Below the pieces are notes generated by a model, which was given only the letters and a program-made list of their open reading frames with translations, was not told where the DNA came from and did no database searches. Made by a program: the position numbers and the translations under genes. Source: Holophagae bacterium (GTDB lineage Bacteria > Acidobacteriota > Holophagae > Acanthopleuribacterales > Acanthopleuribacteraceae). Taken from it: a DNA stretch of 64,000 nucleotides. Positions 7,301-16,180 of the stretch are shown here, one piece after another; positions within the stretch are counted from its first letter, which is position 1; each line of letters begins with the position of its first letter. Location of the stretch: assembly GCA_029263455.1 (NCBI GenBank), contig JAJCXM010000026.1:1-64000 (forward strand), given 5' to 3'.

Positions 7301-9843
7301 ACGGAAACCGGCGGCGCTGTCCAGTCATACAACACGCGAAAGATATGATTGGCTGTGTTCCCAAGCTTATCCTGAGATGTAGCCACTAGATCGACCCAAG
7401 TAGCTTCCACATTGACGGGCGCGGTCGCCGCGATGTTAGTTTGCCCCATGGTGAATAGGCTGGGCGCAGACAGTGTCCCTTCAGGGTGACCTGGCACCGT
7501 AATCACCCCCTCGGCACCCCCGAACTCAACGTCCTGAGCGGTGTAGTGGAGCTGCGTATTCGGGCCCACCACAAAGTCCAGAGGATGGACCGGCTCGTAG
7601 TTCAAGGCATTCAATGGCGGTTCCTTGTCAACCAGAATACTGATCTGCTGAAGCACAGATTGATTGCCTGACCCATCTCGCCCCCGGAAATAGAGGGTAT
7701 GAAGTCCGTCGTCAAAAAAATCTGCCAGGTGCAGTGAGAATATCGTGCTGATCAAATCAACGGTTGTTGGAGATGAAAAGCCCGGATCATCCCAGGCATA
7801 GTCCACGAAACCAGTTTCATTAAAATCGACGCGAATAAAGGTACCCGTTGTGTTCTGTACAACCCAATCGCTCTCCCTCAGATTGAGAATCGCATTCAGA
7901 TTTGGATTCTGCACCTGAGCTTCAAGCAACGAGGAACGAACGGCCAAACGGCCCCTCGATTGACCACCACGTTGGCAGACTTTTGATGGCCCAGCTATGA
8001 CGTTAAAGACGTCGGTAAGCGTGACACTCGGCGCCAGCATGTCCATGCGGAAGAAGCAGGTGCGTATATGTTCGCGACCGCCCTGCAAATTGACAGATTG
8101 CCAGTCTAGTCGGAAAAGCTGTTCCCCATTTAGACTCAACGGAGCGACGCTATCAAGGCTGGAGAATGTATCTTGGAAACTAGGAAGGACAATTTGCCAG
8201 TTGCCAACTTGAGCGGATCCCTGATCGGGGAAGACAACGACGCGATAACGGATCTCAGCGGCAGTCGCCAAGCCGTTGTCACCAAACTGGTCCTCGTAGG
8301 CAACGGAAACGGGGTCGAAGGAGAATAGCGTTGACGGGCCCACCAAACCGTATCGGGACGGGACATTGAGGTAGGCCAGCGGTCCGTCCAGCACAAGTTG
8401 GGTTGTGGGGCAGACCAGCGACTGCAGCATCGTGAATCCGATCGCGCTCATCTCGGTGTGGATGTTCATGTGGTTAAGTCCGGGGTATCCCTGAACTGCC
8501 TGCATGTAGCCACCAGGAGCGAGAGTGGAGAGCATGGTTGCAGACACCGAACTCAGAGCCAAGTCACCGGGTGTTTTCTGGATCAGATTAGTATCGGTGA
8601 TGTTGTTGTAATTGGATGCGGCTTGATTAAGGGTTGGACTGACATTCATTTCCACTGGGTCACCTTCTCCCCAGATAACGAACTGTTTGGTATGTGGGTT
8701 TTCACTCCAGGCGTTCAGATTATCTACACTCCCTTGGGGATCCAAATCCGTCGATAGCTTGGGTTGGGCCGGGTATCCCATGGTGAACGACACCAAGCCC
8801 TTGATGGCCTCCACGCCCGCCGCAACCTCATCGCGCAAGCTACTCGAGTTGGCCAGATCAACGGCCGTCGCGGCTAAATTGAAACCCAATGCTAATCCCA
8901 CGTTAATTAACTGATCGGCCATATCGTCTATTTGTTGGTTCAATATCGGGAAGGCTTCATCGCGGACGTAAGTTGCGATCATGGCCTTAAGCAGGACACG
9001 CACGGGTTGAGATTGATCTCCAAGGCCCGTTGTGAACCATGGATTGACAAAAAAGCTGCCTTGAACAGGACCCGAATAGAGAATGCCACCCAACTCGGCT
9101 AAGGTGGATCCTCCAAACGGGGGTGCTGTGTAATAGACGTTGCCGATGCGTTCACGCTCCGCTTTGGAAGGGCTGAAATTCAGCCGATGCAATTGCGCGC
9201 GGGTATCGACGCCCCCGGCACTGTGCGTCACGATATTGATCTGCCTCAAAGCAGCGAAACGGCCACCGGGCGAAAATTCGGAACGCAACAGATCCAGCAT
9301 ATCAAGGGAATGATGCACGGTCGCACCATTGCGGTTGTAGTTGCTGACAAGGCCCTTTTGCGACAATTCTTCGATGAAATCCAAGGCAGGACTGTCACAA
9401 TCAAACCAGGTGGTTGGGTCCAGTAGGTTTGCATTGGGACAGCTGACAGGGATGCTGAGCTTATAGGCGTTTGAAAGAAAAAAGCCAATGGGATCTGGTG
9501 AAAGCAACGCGTTTCCGTTTTCCAGATCGTCCAGAGTTCGTAGCACGGCCCAGCCTTCAGCTGCAGTGGCATTCTCTTCGTTGTCCGGGCTCAGCCACTG
9601 TATGACGTAAGAATCCTGTTCATCTAGCACACCTGGGTCTGGATTGGTGTCGAAGCCAAGTGATTCCCAGTATGGCCCGCCATGGGGATGCCAGGTAGCG
9701 CCATCGGCATTGAATCCGTGGACATAGATGATTGGCATTTGGTCGGGCCCATCGTGAGGGATGGTCACCGATTGAGAAAATGCCTGCATTGGGATCAGGG
9801 CCAATAGAATCGAGATAGACAGACACATGAATCGCATGAACAT
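4321..9843 (-). CDS. Giant secreted lipase-like / beta-propeller / Calx-beta / LRR protein
   Basis: An 1,840-residue exported protein. Residues 1-23 form a signal peptide (ISILLALIPMQAFS). Residues about 35-470 are an alpha/beta-hydrolase: IIYVHGFN at 38-45 as oxyanion hole and IVTHSAGG with nucleophile Ser208, as in lipases. A beta-rich middle (about 480-960) contains Ig/HYR-like segments. Residues about 985-1430 hold PD40/TolB-like propeller repeats (SDDGSVFVFES, IPGDLNDQSDVFAW). Two Calx-beta-like domains follow (about 1435-1660), then a Ca-binding DINGDGG loop and leucine-rich repeats (about 1715-1790). The ATG at 9843 has GGAGG seven bases upstream. Likely extracellular or surface-bound; substrate unknown. 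It stands alone as a transcription unit. Confidence 0.8.
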   Translation of the reverse strand: MFMRFMCLSISILLALIPMQAFSQSVTIPHDGPDQMPIIYVHGFNADGATWHPHGGPYWESLGFDTNPDPGVLDEQDSYVIQWLSPDNEENATAAEGWAVLRTLDDLENGNALLSPDPIGFFLSNAYKLSIPVSCPNANLLDPTTWFDCDSPALDFIEELSQKGLVSNYNRNGATVHHSLDMLDLLRSEFSPGGRFAALRQINIVTHSAGGVDTRAQLHRLNFSPSKAERERIGNVYYTAPPFGGSTLAELGGILYSGPVQGSFFVNPWFTTGLGDQSQPVRVLLKAMIATYVRDEAFPILNQQIDDMADQLINVGLALGFNLAATAVDLANSSSLRDEVAAGVEAIKGLVSFTMGYPAQPKLSTDLDPQGSVDNLNAWSENPHTKQFVIWGEGDPVEMNVSPTLNQAASNYNNITDTNLIQKTPGDLALSSVSATMLSTLAPGGYMQAVQGYPGLNHMNIHTEMSAIGFTMLQSLVCPTTQLVLDGPLAYLNVPSRYGLVGPSTLFSFDPVSVAYEDQFGDNGLATAAEIRYRVVVFPDQGSAQVGNWQIVLPSFQDTFSSLDSVAPLSLNGEQLFRLDWQSVNLQGGREHIRTCFFRMDMLAPSVTLTDVFNVIAGPSKVCQRGGQSRGRLAVRSSLLEAQVQNPNLNAILNLRESDWVVQNTTGTFIRVDFNETGFVDYAWDDPGFSSPTTVDLISTIFSLHLADFFDDGLHTLYFRGRDGSGNQSVLQQISILVDKEPPLNALNYEPVHPLDFVVGPNTQLHYTAQDVEFGGAEGVITVPGHPEGTLSAPSLFTMGQTNIAATAPVNVEATWVDLVATSQDKLGNTANHIFRVLYDWTAPPVSVQFVGDVAGTTAALKLASGNYRTAEDVVRIEIRAGDGLAPDWQLTQPGNTNLLSGGPLSFGQAGGRPTAWYGDIELLDGLNLLTFVSRDVVGNPGAVTFAIEKTDQVIDLTGDRDLEVLSRRDDSVDDAISNAGSVQSVQVSDDGSVFVFESGRKDLIPGDLNDQSDVFAWQNGSIVMASSSELGDLGNGRSYYPAISGNGAFVYFASWATNLVPGESLTGVNLYVKELATGRITLINRDRDGFPADLSVGFAGTTAYLNMAATYDGRYLFFNDRFDNYIVGDTNSNHDIYCIDLDPDLDGDLMQGNTLIRRVSLGPAGEEGFGGLISTGGSLRPTCTADGLEIAFDTSHTNLFSGDTNGDVRDAVVARFNGVDAMGTIDFSSVTTVPLNVYAFGHANEGDLCPKGGRQAWVDRTGKRISFITEDNLDVGDTNSQTSDSDVYISFELAGGVADRYVVFAGDGNGVLGPSAGRIANNHKPSITIMPGGGGIYAYVADKTGLTTPGRATGLNDLFIYTLDNGFERINWTLPNVPTDQALIDGGVTRDGRWAWWATTQEYHGTIGSGGGIDLYRRRIETDVAGGVVTDTVPKNLPQTVTSESGSTLDFDVVLASQPNREVRVGVVSSDPGEGMPSPEVLVFTPDDWDMPQSFSVMGMDDGIYDGDQEYVIRVTGYSDDSLYDNVLLDELIMTNTDNDAAPTVGFKYGWAVVNEGDGVVPIQLSLSGNDSELPVLIDYAALDVSANSGSDFDVPAGMVTFIPGVRETPFAIQLVDDGAPESVETFDLLLSSPTNASLGSGMISVTIDDNDPTAFLNFVDPEFEQFLLEGMWQDPNAQDHWIDINGDGGVTASEAGIIHGAMDGSGQGIQNLGGLEQFTAVVDLVFANNRLVDLPDLSSMTDLEMLDLNENRLMTAPTGLATVPNLLELDLRYNLLNVSACGGIATLEAAGITVFYDSQGNPGLLLTEMALWPNGPTGLLDWIDAISNASYTYTLTCP

Positions 9844-10407
9844 TGTTCAACCTCCAAGGGTGCAAAAAGGGGTTTTGACCCATGCAATCTGTGTCGCTTT
9901 CCTATTAAAGACTTAAAATTTGGATTAGATTTTCTTTAGAAAAGTCTCTTATGGATGCCGATTCGCCTGCCAGAACAGGCGGAGATTCAACAATCACGAT
10001 CACAACAAAATCGCATACGTAGGATCACTGCGTGCAATGTATGCATCGCCAGACGAGGCTGTGATTCTGGAACTGTACCCTAACGCAACACCACGGGCTG
10101 CGTTCTTTTGCGCCTAGGCGCCAAATGATGCATGCCGATGGAGGGTTCACCTTTACGTGCTGACAAACCTATTTAACGGTTCCTAAGTTAAAAGGGGAAA
10201 GGTCAGCGAAATTTGAGTATTGATATAGCTCGACATAATTCGCACTCAGAAATAGACAATGAACGGCCATTACAATTACCGCAAAGACAACCATCGACAG
10301 GCTTCCAGCATTGGTCGAATCCGATCAGGGAACAACTATGGCCGCAGATATTGTTTTGATCCAAATGCGCCTCGGACATCAGAAGTCCAAGTCGCTGAAG
10401 CCAACGA
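9844..10407. other. Long non-coding interval with two hairpins
   Basis: 564 bases with no supported gene. It contains the upstream region of the giant secreted protein, a hairpin at 9964-9981 (CGCCTG, six-base loop, CAGGCG) without a T-run, and a 12-base perfect palindrome GCGCCTAGGCGC at 10110-10121. A 26-codon frame around 10036-10116 has no ribosome-binding site. The function of the hairpins is unknown. Confidence 0.5.
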
Positions 10408-10674
10408 CTAGAATAGGTGACCGCCAGAATTACTTAAAGAATCCCACCAAAACCAAGCCATCAAACTAGCTAGAGTGCCAACCACGAGGGATGAGACACT
10501 CAATCGATGACGTCCACCTAGCCACCAACCAAAAGAGCTGATCAAGATGCCAAAGAGCCCCAACACTCCCATCATACCTATGATCGGCAGCCAGCAAATC
10601 AGGGCAGAGGCCACCGAGACTAGGAAACCCGTCCAATGGCAGCAACTAACGAATCGGGATGTGCTTTTTTTCAC
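10408..10674 (-). CDS. Small multi-pass membrane protein
   Basis: An 88-residue hydrophobic protein with about three membrane-spanning segments: SVASALICWLPIIGMMGVLG, a second around LFGILISSFGWWL, and LSVSSLVVGTLASLMAWFWW after a short basic loop (GGRHR). The GTG start at 10674 has only a weak GATGAG upstream. No family recognised. It sits between long non-coding DNA and another unknown gene on the same strand, about 110 bases away, so co-transcription is possible but not shown. Confidence 0.55.
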   Translation of the reverse strand: MKKSTSRFVSCCHWTGFLVSVASALICWLPIIGMMGVLGLFGILISSFGWWLGGRHRLSVSSLVVGTLASLMAWFWWDSLSNSGGHLF

Positions 10675-10784
10675 AGCTCATCTTAGCTTGAAACCACATA
10701 GCGCGGCCATCCTGAGCTGACTCGAGCTTTATCAAACGCCGTTTCGGAAGACTCAAACGTAAATTCAAGAGGCAGCGCCAGCCA

Positions 10785-11333
10785 TTAACTACAGATGCGT
10801 ACTAACCTTGTGCGCGCGACATGGCGACGCTGCGCGATGGCCAGCTTCTCCATGGCGCCACCAAAGGAACGTAACTGATTGACGTGTTGGTCGGCATCCA
10901 TGCCGTGCTCTTCGAGATCGGCAAAAGCGCCCAGCATGCATGCGCCAGGACCCAGTGAAAGCGCACCTGGGATACCGGCCGTGAAGGCAACGTGCCTGAT
11001 GCATTCGGTCAAATCATCGTTTGTGAACTTCTGTGCAAAGGGGCCGCGCAACAGCTTTTCGGTAAACCGCTGACTCGTAACCGGCCAACAAGTTTCCACC
11101 AGGTGCATCGTTTTTGAGGACACAAAAACGTCGGTTGAGTAGGGTTCGGTTTCATCGTCAAAAAAGACGACCGACTGGTTAATCACCGAAATGAGACCCG
11201 TCGATAACTCGTGTGCGTTTGCTAGGGTGTCATATGCCAGCGCAACCACCGTGGCGCAGCGATAGTCATATTCCGATAGAGTTAGGACGAGTTGGTTAAT
11301 GCCAGCACTTGCCTGCTCCCATGTTAGCTTCAT
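10785..11333 (-). CDS. Hypothetical protein, 182 residues
   Basis: Begins MKLTWEQASAGINQL with a good AGGGGG ribosome-binding site about eight bases upstream of the ATG at 11333. Mixed alpha/beta composition, no signal peptide or membrane segment, so probably cytoplasmic. A glycine-rich stretch (TAGIPGALSLGPGACMLGAF) lies near the middle and the end is basic (RRHVARTRLVRICS). I do not recognise a family. It is divergent from msrAB, with about 240 bases between the two starts. Confidence 0.6.
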   Translation of the reverse strand: MKLTWEQASAGINQLVLTLSEYDYRCATVVALAYDTLANAHELSTGLISVINQSVVFFDDETEPYSTDVFVSSKTMHLVETCWPVTSQRFTEKLLRGPFAQKFTNDDLTECIRHVAFTAGIPGALSLGPGACMLGAFADLEEHGMDADQHVNQLRSFGGAMEKLAIAQRRHVARTRLVRICS

Positions 11334-11572
11334 AGCTTTCGCCCCCTTTCGTGACCTCAGATATTGTGTTCTGAGCTCCGTAACCTTAATAATGGTGTCT
11401 GGGAGCCCAAAAAAGCAGGTACTTTTGTCACTAATATGGGAGACATTTCTGCATTCGAAGTTGCAACATTACCAATCGATCAGGTTGAAATGAATTGCAA
11501 CCAAGTGGCGTTTACGAATTCAGGACCGTGGCTCCCGCGCCTTACTAGCTTTGATTATTCTGGAGATTTGTG

Positions 11573-12682
11573 ATGACAAAACTGATTTGTTTAGCTCTAC
11601 TTTCTAGCGTTTGGTTTGCCTGTGGCCATCAAGGTGTGGAACAAACATCCACCTCAACACTTGCCTATACAGATACAGGCCAATATCAGCTCGCGACCTT
11701 TGCGGGTGGCTGTTTTTGGTGCATGGAAGCGCCATTCGAAAAGCTTGATGGCGTTGTTTCGGCTGTATCCGGATACTGTGGGGGCCCTGAAAAGAACCCA
11801 AGCTATAAAGATGTGGCATCGGGCAAGACTGCCCACACCGAGACCGTTCAAATAACCTTTGATCCGAACATAATCAGTTACGATCAGCTGTTGCAAGTTT
11901 TTTGGCGTCAAATCGATCCAACCGACAGCGGCGGCCAATTTGTGGATCGTGGCTCTCAGTACCGCTCCGAGATTTTTGTACACGACGCGCAGCAGCGCCA
12001 GATCGCTGAGGCTTCTAGAGATGAGCTAGACCAATCGGCCCGCTTTCGCGACCCCATCGTGACTGCAATCACGACCTACGACACCTTCTATGCCGCGGAA
12101 GGCTACCACCAGGACTTCTATAAAAAGAGTCCTGACCATTATCACCGCTACCGCAACGGATCGGGCCGCGACCCATTCCGCAAGAAATTCTGGGGAGCTG
12201 ACTTGGACATCCATTTCGACAAGTCGCCCAAACGAACCAGTTATACAAGACCATCAGAAGGTGAAATACGCGCAAGTTTAACCGACTTACAATATCGAGT
12301 GACCCAAGAAGAAGGCACAGAACGCGCGTTCAGTAATGAATATTGGGACAACAAACAGGATGGCATTTACGTGGACATCGTTTCAGGTGAACCTTTGTTT
12401 AGTTCCACCGACAAATTCAAGTCTGGTACCGGATGGCCCAGCTTCACCCAGCCCATCAGAGGCATCGAGATTGTGGAGAACACCGATCATCACATCGGAT
12501 ACGCCCGCACTGAGGTTCGCAGTAAAGTGGCGGACTCTCATCTTGGACACGTTTTTAAGGACGGTCCCACACCAACAGGCTTGCGTTATTGCATCAATTC
12601 TGCGGCTTTGAAGTTCATCCCTAAAGACGAGCTAGAGTCAGAGGGTTACGGTGATTTCCTTAAACTCTTTGAGTTGCCTTAG
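11573..12682 (+). CDS. msrAB: Bifunctional methionine sulfoxide reductase MsrA-MsrB, probable lipoprotein
   Basis: Repairs oxidised methionine in exported proteins: the MsrA domain reduces the S form, the MsrB domain the R form. A hydrophobic leader ends FAC-G, suggesting lipidation at Cys17, although the lipobox is not canonical. MsrA (about 38-195) has GCFWC at 46-50 with catalytic Cys47. MsrB (about 230-360) ends in [11 protein letters not shown] with catalytic Cys340. The MsrB part has no other cysteine: the usual zinc CxxC pairs are absent, and GTGWPSF has Thr where many homologues have Cys. The ATG at 11573 is preferred over the GTG at 11570 because GGAGA is then six bases upstream. Confidence 0.93.
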   Translation: MTKLICLALLSSVWFACGHQGVEQTSTSTLAYTDTGQYQLATFAGGCFWCMEAPFEKLDGVVSAVSGYCGGPEKNPSYKDVASGKTAHTETVQITFDPNIISYDQLLQVFWRQIDPTDSGGQFVDRGSQYRSEIFVHDAQQRQIAEASRDELDQSARFRDPIVTAITTYDTFYAAEGYHQDFYKKSPDHYHRYRNGSGRDPFRKKFWGADLDIHFDKSPKRTSYTRPSEGEIRASLTDLQYRVTQEEGTERAFSNEYWDNKQDGIYVDIVSGEPLFSSTDKFKSGTGWPSFTQPIRGIEIVENTDHHIGYARTEVRSKVADSHLGHVFKDGPTPTGLRYCINSAALKFIPKDELESEGYGDFLKLFELP

Positions 12683-12685
12683 TTC

Positions 12686-13774
12686 TCACTTGAACTGGAT
12701 TCCTGACATATCGGCAACCTTGCACATGACGCCCCAACCCCCGAAACTCTCGGAAACGGCAAAAACCAGCTCGTTGGCGCCAGCTTTCAAAGGCAAGCTG
12801 ACTGAATCAAATAGGCCAATGGTGCCTAAATAACGATAGTCTCTGGTTCGATATCCGTTGTCTCCTTGATACAAAGGCACACCATTCAAGAAGACGCGCA
12901 CTCGGTCGCTATATCCAAACTGAAAATCCTTGGTCATCGTTTTCTCGGCATCGATGGCTACCTTGGCGAAGACGGTGTTTTTTTCTTGGGTAAGTTTATT
13001 CATCTGAGCGAGGTTGGCCACACCTGACGATTCACTGGCCATCGAATGCCAACTGACATCCTTTCCGATTTTCTTAAATTCATCTTTCTGTAACCGGGCT
13101 TCAGCAAATGTTGACGATACTTGCCAGCTCTTGACATAACCATCGGGTGCCGCGCCATCATTGACGTAGCTCATCTTGCCAGGACTCGTTTTCGTGACGC
13201 TTAAGTTGGCGAAATAAGCGGGTCCCAGAGCACTTGCGGTGAAAGCAAGTGGCCCTTCAATAGGCATTTGTTTCAGCCTCTTGGATACCAACAGCGGTTG
13301 ATTCATATCCTTCACAAAAAACTCGGCTTGTTGACCTTTAAGCACGATCTTCACATGCATCCAGGCATCAAAACTAAAATCGATGGCGTGACTGTATTCC
13401 GGTCCGAAATACAGTTGCCAGCCTGCTACGCCGTTGTATTGCGGCGTGTATTGATTGGCGTCTTCAAATCCGCTCTGATGGGGACGCAAATAGAAGTGCT
13501 CATAGGTTTGCAGGTCTTGAGCACGAAAAGCGATGCCCGAAAATGAACGAATCGGAGGAAAGGCGATGTCGAATTCGATGGTGCCATCCATCATCACGAT
13601 ATCTTTTGGTTGAGCCATGCCGCCTCGTAGGCGCAATGCTTCCTGACCCAAATAATTCACAATATGAGCTTCTTGAGCCTGGATATTCCACTGATCCAAA
13701 TCAAATGGGATCTGCTGTGCAAAACCAGCAAGCGGGCTCAAAACCAACATATATATCCAGTGTCTCAACATCAT
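12686..13774 (-). CDS. Secreted LamG/DUF1080-like beta-sandwich protein
   Basis: A 362-residue exported protein with a signal peptide (MLVLSPLAGFAQ, cleavage near residue 20). Residues about 30-210 resemble the concanavalin-like fold of DUF1080/GH16-type domains (GTIEFDIAF, FSGIAFRAQD, HVKIVLKGQQAEFFVKD). The C-terminal half has a jelly-roll-like pattern seen in carbohydrate-binding modules (DRVRVFLNGVPLYQGDNGY, LPLKAGANELVFAVSESFGG). A catalytic acid pair is not evident, so binding rather than hydrolysis is likely. The ATG at 13774 follows GGAGTGAA. Its stop lies three bases from the convergent msrAB stop. Confidence 0.7.
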   Translation of the reverse strand: MMLRHWIYMLVLSPLAGFAQQIPFDLDQWNIQAQEAHIVNYLGQEALRLRGGMAQPKDIVMMDGTIEFDIAFPPIRSFSGIAFRAQDLQTYEHFYLRPHQSGFEDANQYTPQYNGVAGWQLYFGPEYSHAIDFSFDAWMHVKIVLKGQQAEFFVKDMNQPLLVSKRLKQMPIEGPLAFTASALGPAYFANLSVTKTSPGKMSYVNDGAAPDGYVKSWQVSSTFAEARLQKDEFKKIGKDVSWHSMASESSGVANLAQMNKLTQEKNTVFAKVAIDAEKTMTKDFQFGYSDRVRVFLNGVPLYQGDNGYRTRDYRYLGTIGLFDSVSLPLKAGANELVFAVSESFGGWGVMCKVADMSGIQFK

Positions 13775-13851
13775 TTCACTCCTTGGGCTCGGTTAGTCAA
13801 CACGTTTTGTCTACGTGCCTCGTCAACCTAGTTATTCATCAATGTATCAAT

Positions 13852-14703
13852 TTACAGATAGGCCGTATTGTAAAAATGGGACGGGCTAGTGGACGCGAAA
13901 TATTGAGAAAGTGGACTGGCGTCGCGTGTCAGTACCGGGCATTGGGGCGTTGATTGCGTAAATCTCTTAACTTCATGGATCAAATGAGCTTGGTCGTAAA
14001 ATCCGCAACAGTCAACAACATCGCGCCAACCCAGTCCAGCACGAAAGAGGCGTAAACCGCTTTGAAACCTGAAGATAGCGCCCAGCGATTTAGGGCCTAA
14101 ACCGACGCAGAAGTCGAATTGCCGCTGGAGTTGACGCCGACTCAAGCCAAGCTGTTTCGCCAACTGGTCGATCTTCATCTTTGGCGCTCTTTTCAGAACA
14201 CTAATAGCATGTTTTGCGCGCGCCAATATATTCAAATCAGTTACAGCCGTGCGCCTGAGAAACGCCACGACTACATCTACGCGTTCGCGCCCGTCGCTAC
14301 ACATACCTAACTCGTCAATCAGCCTTTGATATTCGTGTTTGTCCATGAGATCACGCAATGGCACGTTACAGTCCCGAAGCTCGCTGAGCCTGACCGCGAA
14401 TATGTGTCGAGCAGCCCAGGGATGGAAGCGCACAATGAGGATTCCAGTTTGTCCGCTGGCCACGACCTCAACCGGCCGCGTGCGTTGACCCACGAACGAC
14501 AACTTGGGCTCCTGTTGCCAGCCATCTGGACCACGGACCAGAAACGGGTCCCGATAGTTAACAATCAAATCCAAGCAGCCGGAGGGCAGAACCCGAGTAG
14601 GCCGTGCAAGATGCAGTGGTACAACAAGGTTATCTTCTTGTAACCATATCTCGTAGACCATGTGAGCCAAATCTTCACTTGGCTTTATCCGGGCATAATG
14701 CAT
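13852..14703 (-). CDS. AraC-family transcriptional regulator
   Basis: A 283-residue regulator with an N-terminal sensor domain of the DUF6597 kind (residues about 1-140; RVLPSGCLDLIVNY is typical) and a C-terminal double helix-turn-helix (about 160-255; KMKIDQLAKQLGLSRRQLQRQF and a second helix pair around RDVVDCCGFYDQAHLIHEVKRF). The residues after TQSTPQCPV form a non-conserved tail. Ligand and targets are unknown; the gene is not adjacent to an obvious catabolic operon. The ribosome-binding site is weak. Confidence 0.85.
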   Translation of the reverse strand: MHYARIKPSEDLAHMVYEIWLQEDNLVVPLHLARPTRVLPSGCLDLIVNYRDPFLVRGPDGWQQEPKLSFVGQRTRPVEVVASGQTGILIVRFHPWAARHIFAVRLSELRDCNVPLRDLMDKHEYQRLIDELGMCSDGRERVDVVVAFLRRTAVTDLNILARAKHAISVLKRAPKMKIDQLAKQLGLSRRQLQRQFDFCVGLGPKSLGAIFRFQSGLRLFRAGLGWRDVVDCCGFYDQAHLIHEVKRFTQSTPQCPVLTRDASPLSQYFASTSPSHFYNTAYL

Positions 14704-14789
14704 TCAGCAGACCGCAAGCGTATCGTTGCATGAACCTACGGATTTGGGATTAATAGGTTCAGAACGCTCGACTCACGGCCCGGGTCCGT

Positions 14790-15122
14790 CTAAAGCGACT
14801 CGTCAAAGGCCAAAAAGAATTTGTCGATCTCCTGGCGCATCACCTTTTCAGAAGCCTCGGAAACAGCATTGACTTTGATAGAAACCACACTTTCGCCTTG
14901 TGTAACCTTGATGACTAATTTGACATTGGATTTGGTCTGAACTGTCAACTCTCCTTTACTCTTGGACGCCGATTCCACGTTCCACGAAAAACCAGCACAG
15001 GCATCGTTAGCGGTCTGCCAGGCTTGGTCGAACGTCAATACGGTGTTCTTGGTCGCCATGATCGTTTGCGATTGCGCAAAACATGTCGGCGAGACTAATA
15101 AGAGCCAAAGCAATGGATTCAT
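14790..15122 (-). CDS. Small exported protein, unknown function
   Basis: 110 residues with a clear signal peptide (MNPLLWLLLVSPTCFAQ, cleavage near residue 17). The mature part has alternating hydrophobic strands (GELTVQTKSNVKLVIKV) and a C-terminal helix (KVMRQEIDKFFLAF), resembling DUF3568-type small periplasmic proteins, but I cannot assign a family. The ATG at 15122 follows TGAGGAATC. Divergent from the nitrilase gene, about 100 bases apart. Confidence 0.6.
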   Translation of the reverse strand: MNPLLWLLLVSPTCFAQSQTIMATKNTVLTFDQAWQTANDACAGFSWNVESASKSKGELTVQTKSNVKLVIKVTQGESVVSIKVNAVSEASEKVMRQEIDKFFLAFDESL

Positions 15123-15223
15123 GATTCCTCATTTGCTGCGAGACATACTGCAATTGGAATAAGATAGGTTCGAATCGTCAGCTAAGCTATGATTTTTTTC
15201 ACGTTATTGGTGAGGTAATTGAA

Positions 15224-16180
15224 ATGAGCGCTGATTCGACACTTGTGGTAGGTCTCGCGCAAATGAGCCCTGTTTTTCTTAATCGCAATGAGACTTTATC
15301 CAAGGTCATTCAATGGATCGAACAGGCTGCAAAAAGTAACTGCCACATGGTCGCTTTTTCAGAGGCATTGGTACCCGGATACCCGTTCTGGTTGGAATGG
15401 ACCGATGGGGCTCGCTTTAATGACGCGCGCCAGAAACGGCTCTTCGCCTGGTACAGCGCCGAGGCCGTGTGCATAGAGTCTGGTCACTTAGACGCCGTGT
15501 GTCAGGCCGCCAAAGATCATCATATTTGGGTGGTCTTGGGCATCATTGAACGTCCGCTGGACCGTGGCGGGCACAGTCTATATGCCTCGGTTGTCACCAT
15601 CAACGATCAGGGTGTGATCGTCAATGTGCACCGGAAACTGTGCCCAACATATGAGGAACGCTTGGTTTGGTCGCCTGGTGACGGGCACGGACTACGCTGT
15701 TTTGACGTAGGCGCTTTCAAAATGGGATCACTGAACTGTTGGGAAAACTGGATGCCGCTTCCCCGAGCTGCGCTGTACGGACTGGGCGAGAACCTACACA
15801 TTGCCATTTGGCCCGGAAGCCGGCGCAATACCGAGGATTTGACGCCTGTCCTAGCAAAGGAGGGGCGTTCATACGTGATGAGTGTCGCAGCTCCTTTCCA
15901 TCGCGACATGATCCCAGATCATCCCGACTTCGAATCGTGGCGAGAACAGGCACCCGAGTGGCTTGCAGATGGTGGCTCATGCTTGGCGGCTCCAGATGGC
16001 ACTTGGCTGATAGAACCGCAAACTCATCGTGAAGAATTGTTTACGGCAGAAATATCGATGATGCACGTGCGCGAAGAAAGACAGAGCTTTGACCCTTCGG
16101 GCCACTACTCTCGACCGGATGTCACGCAACTGACCGTTGACCGACGGCGACAATCGACCTTGAATATTCGGGAGCCTTAA
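15224..16180 (+). CDS. Nitrilase-type carbon-nitrogen hydrolase
   Basis: A 318-residue member of the nitrilase superfamily, which hydrolyses nitriles or amides through a Glu-Lys-Cys triad. The triad is visible as Glu47 (AFSEALVPGYPFW), Lys138 (HRKLCPTYEERLVW) and Cys172 (SLNCWENWMPLPR). These surroundings match branch 1 true nitrilases (aliphatic/aryl nitrilase, cyanide hydratase) rather than amidases. Cytoplasmic. The ATG follows TGAGGTAATTGAA. The stop TAA directly abuts the ATG of the deformylase-like gene, so the two are co-translated. The substrate cannot be decided from sequence. Confidence 0.9.
   Translation: MSADSTLVVGLAQMSPVFLNRNETLSKVIQWIEQAAKSNCHMVAFSEALVPGYPFWLEWTDGARFNDARQKRLFAWYSAEAVCIESGHLDAVCQAAKDHHIWVVLGIIERPLDRGGHSLYASVVTINDQGVIVNVHRKLCPTYEERLVWSPGDGHGLRCFDVGAFKMGSLNCWENWMPLPRAALYGLGENLHIAIWPGSRRNTEDLTPVLAKEGRSYVMSVAAPFHRDMIPDHPDFESWREQAPEWLADGGSCLAAPDGTWLIEPQTHREELFTAEISMMHVREERQSFDPSGHYSRPDVTQLTVDRRRQSTLNIREP

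Noticed and set aside
10036-10116. 26-codon frame starting MYASPDEAV
   Set aside because: No ribosome-binding site and no match; likely chance.
11364-11573. 69-codon frame ending in a TGATG overlap with msrAB
   Set aside because: The stop-start overlap is suggestive, but there is no good ribosome-binding site or recognisable sequence, so I left it out.
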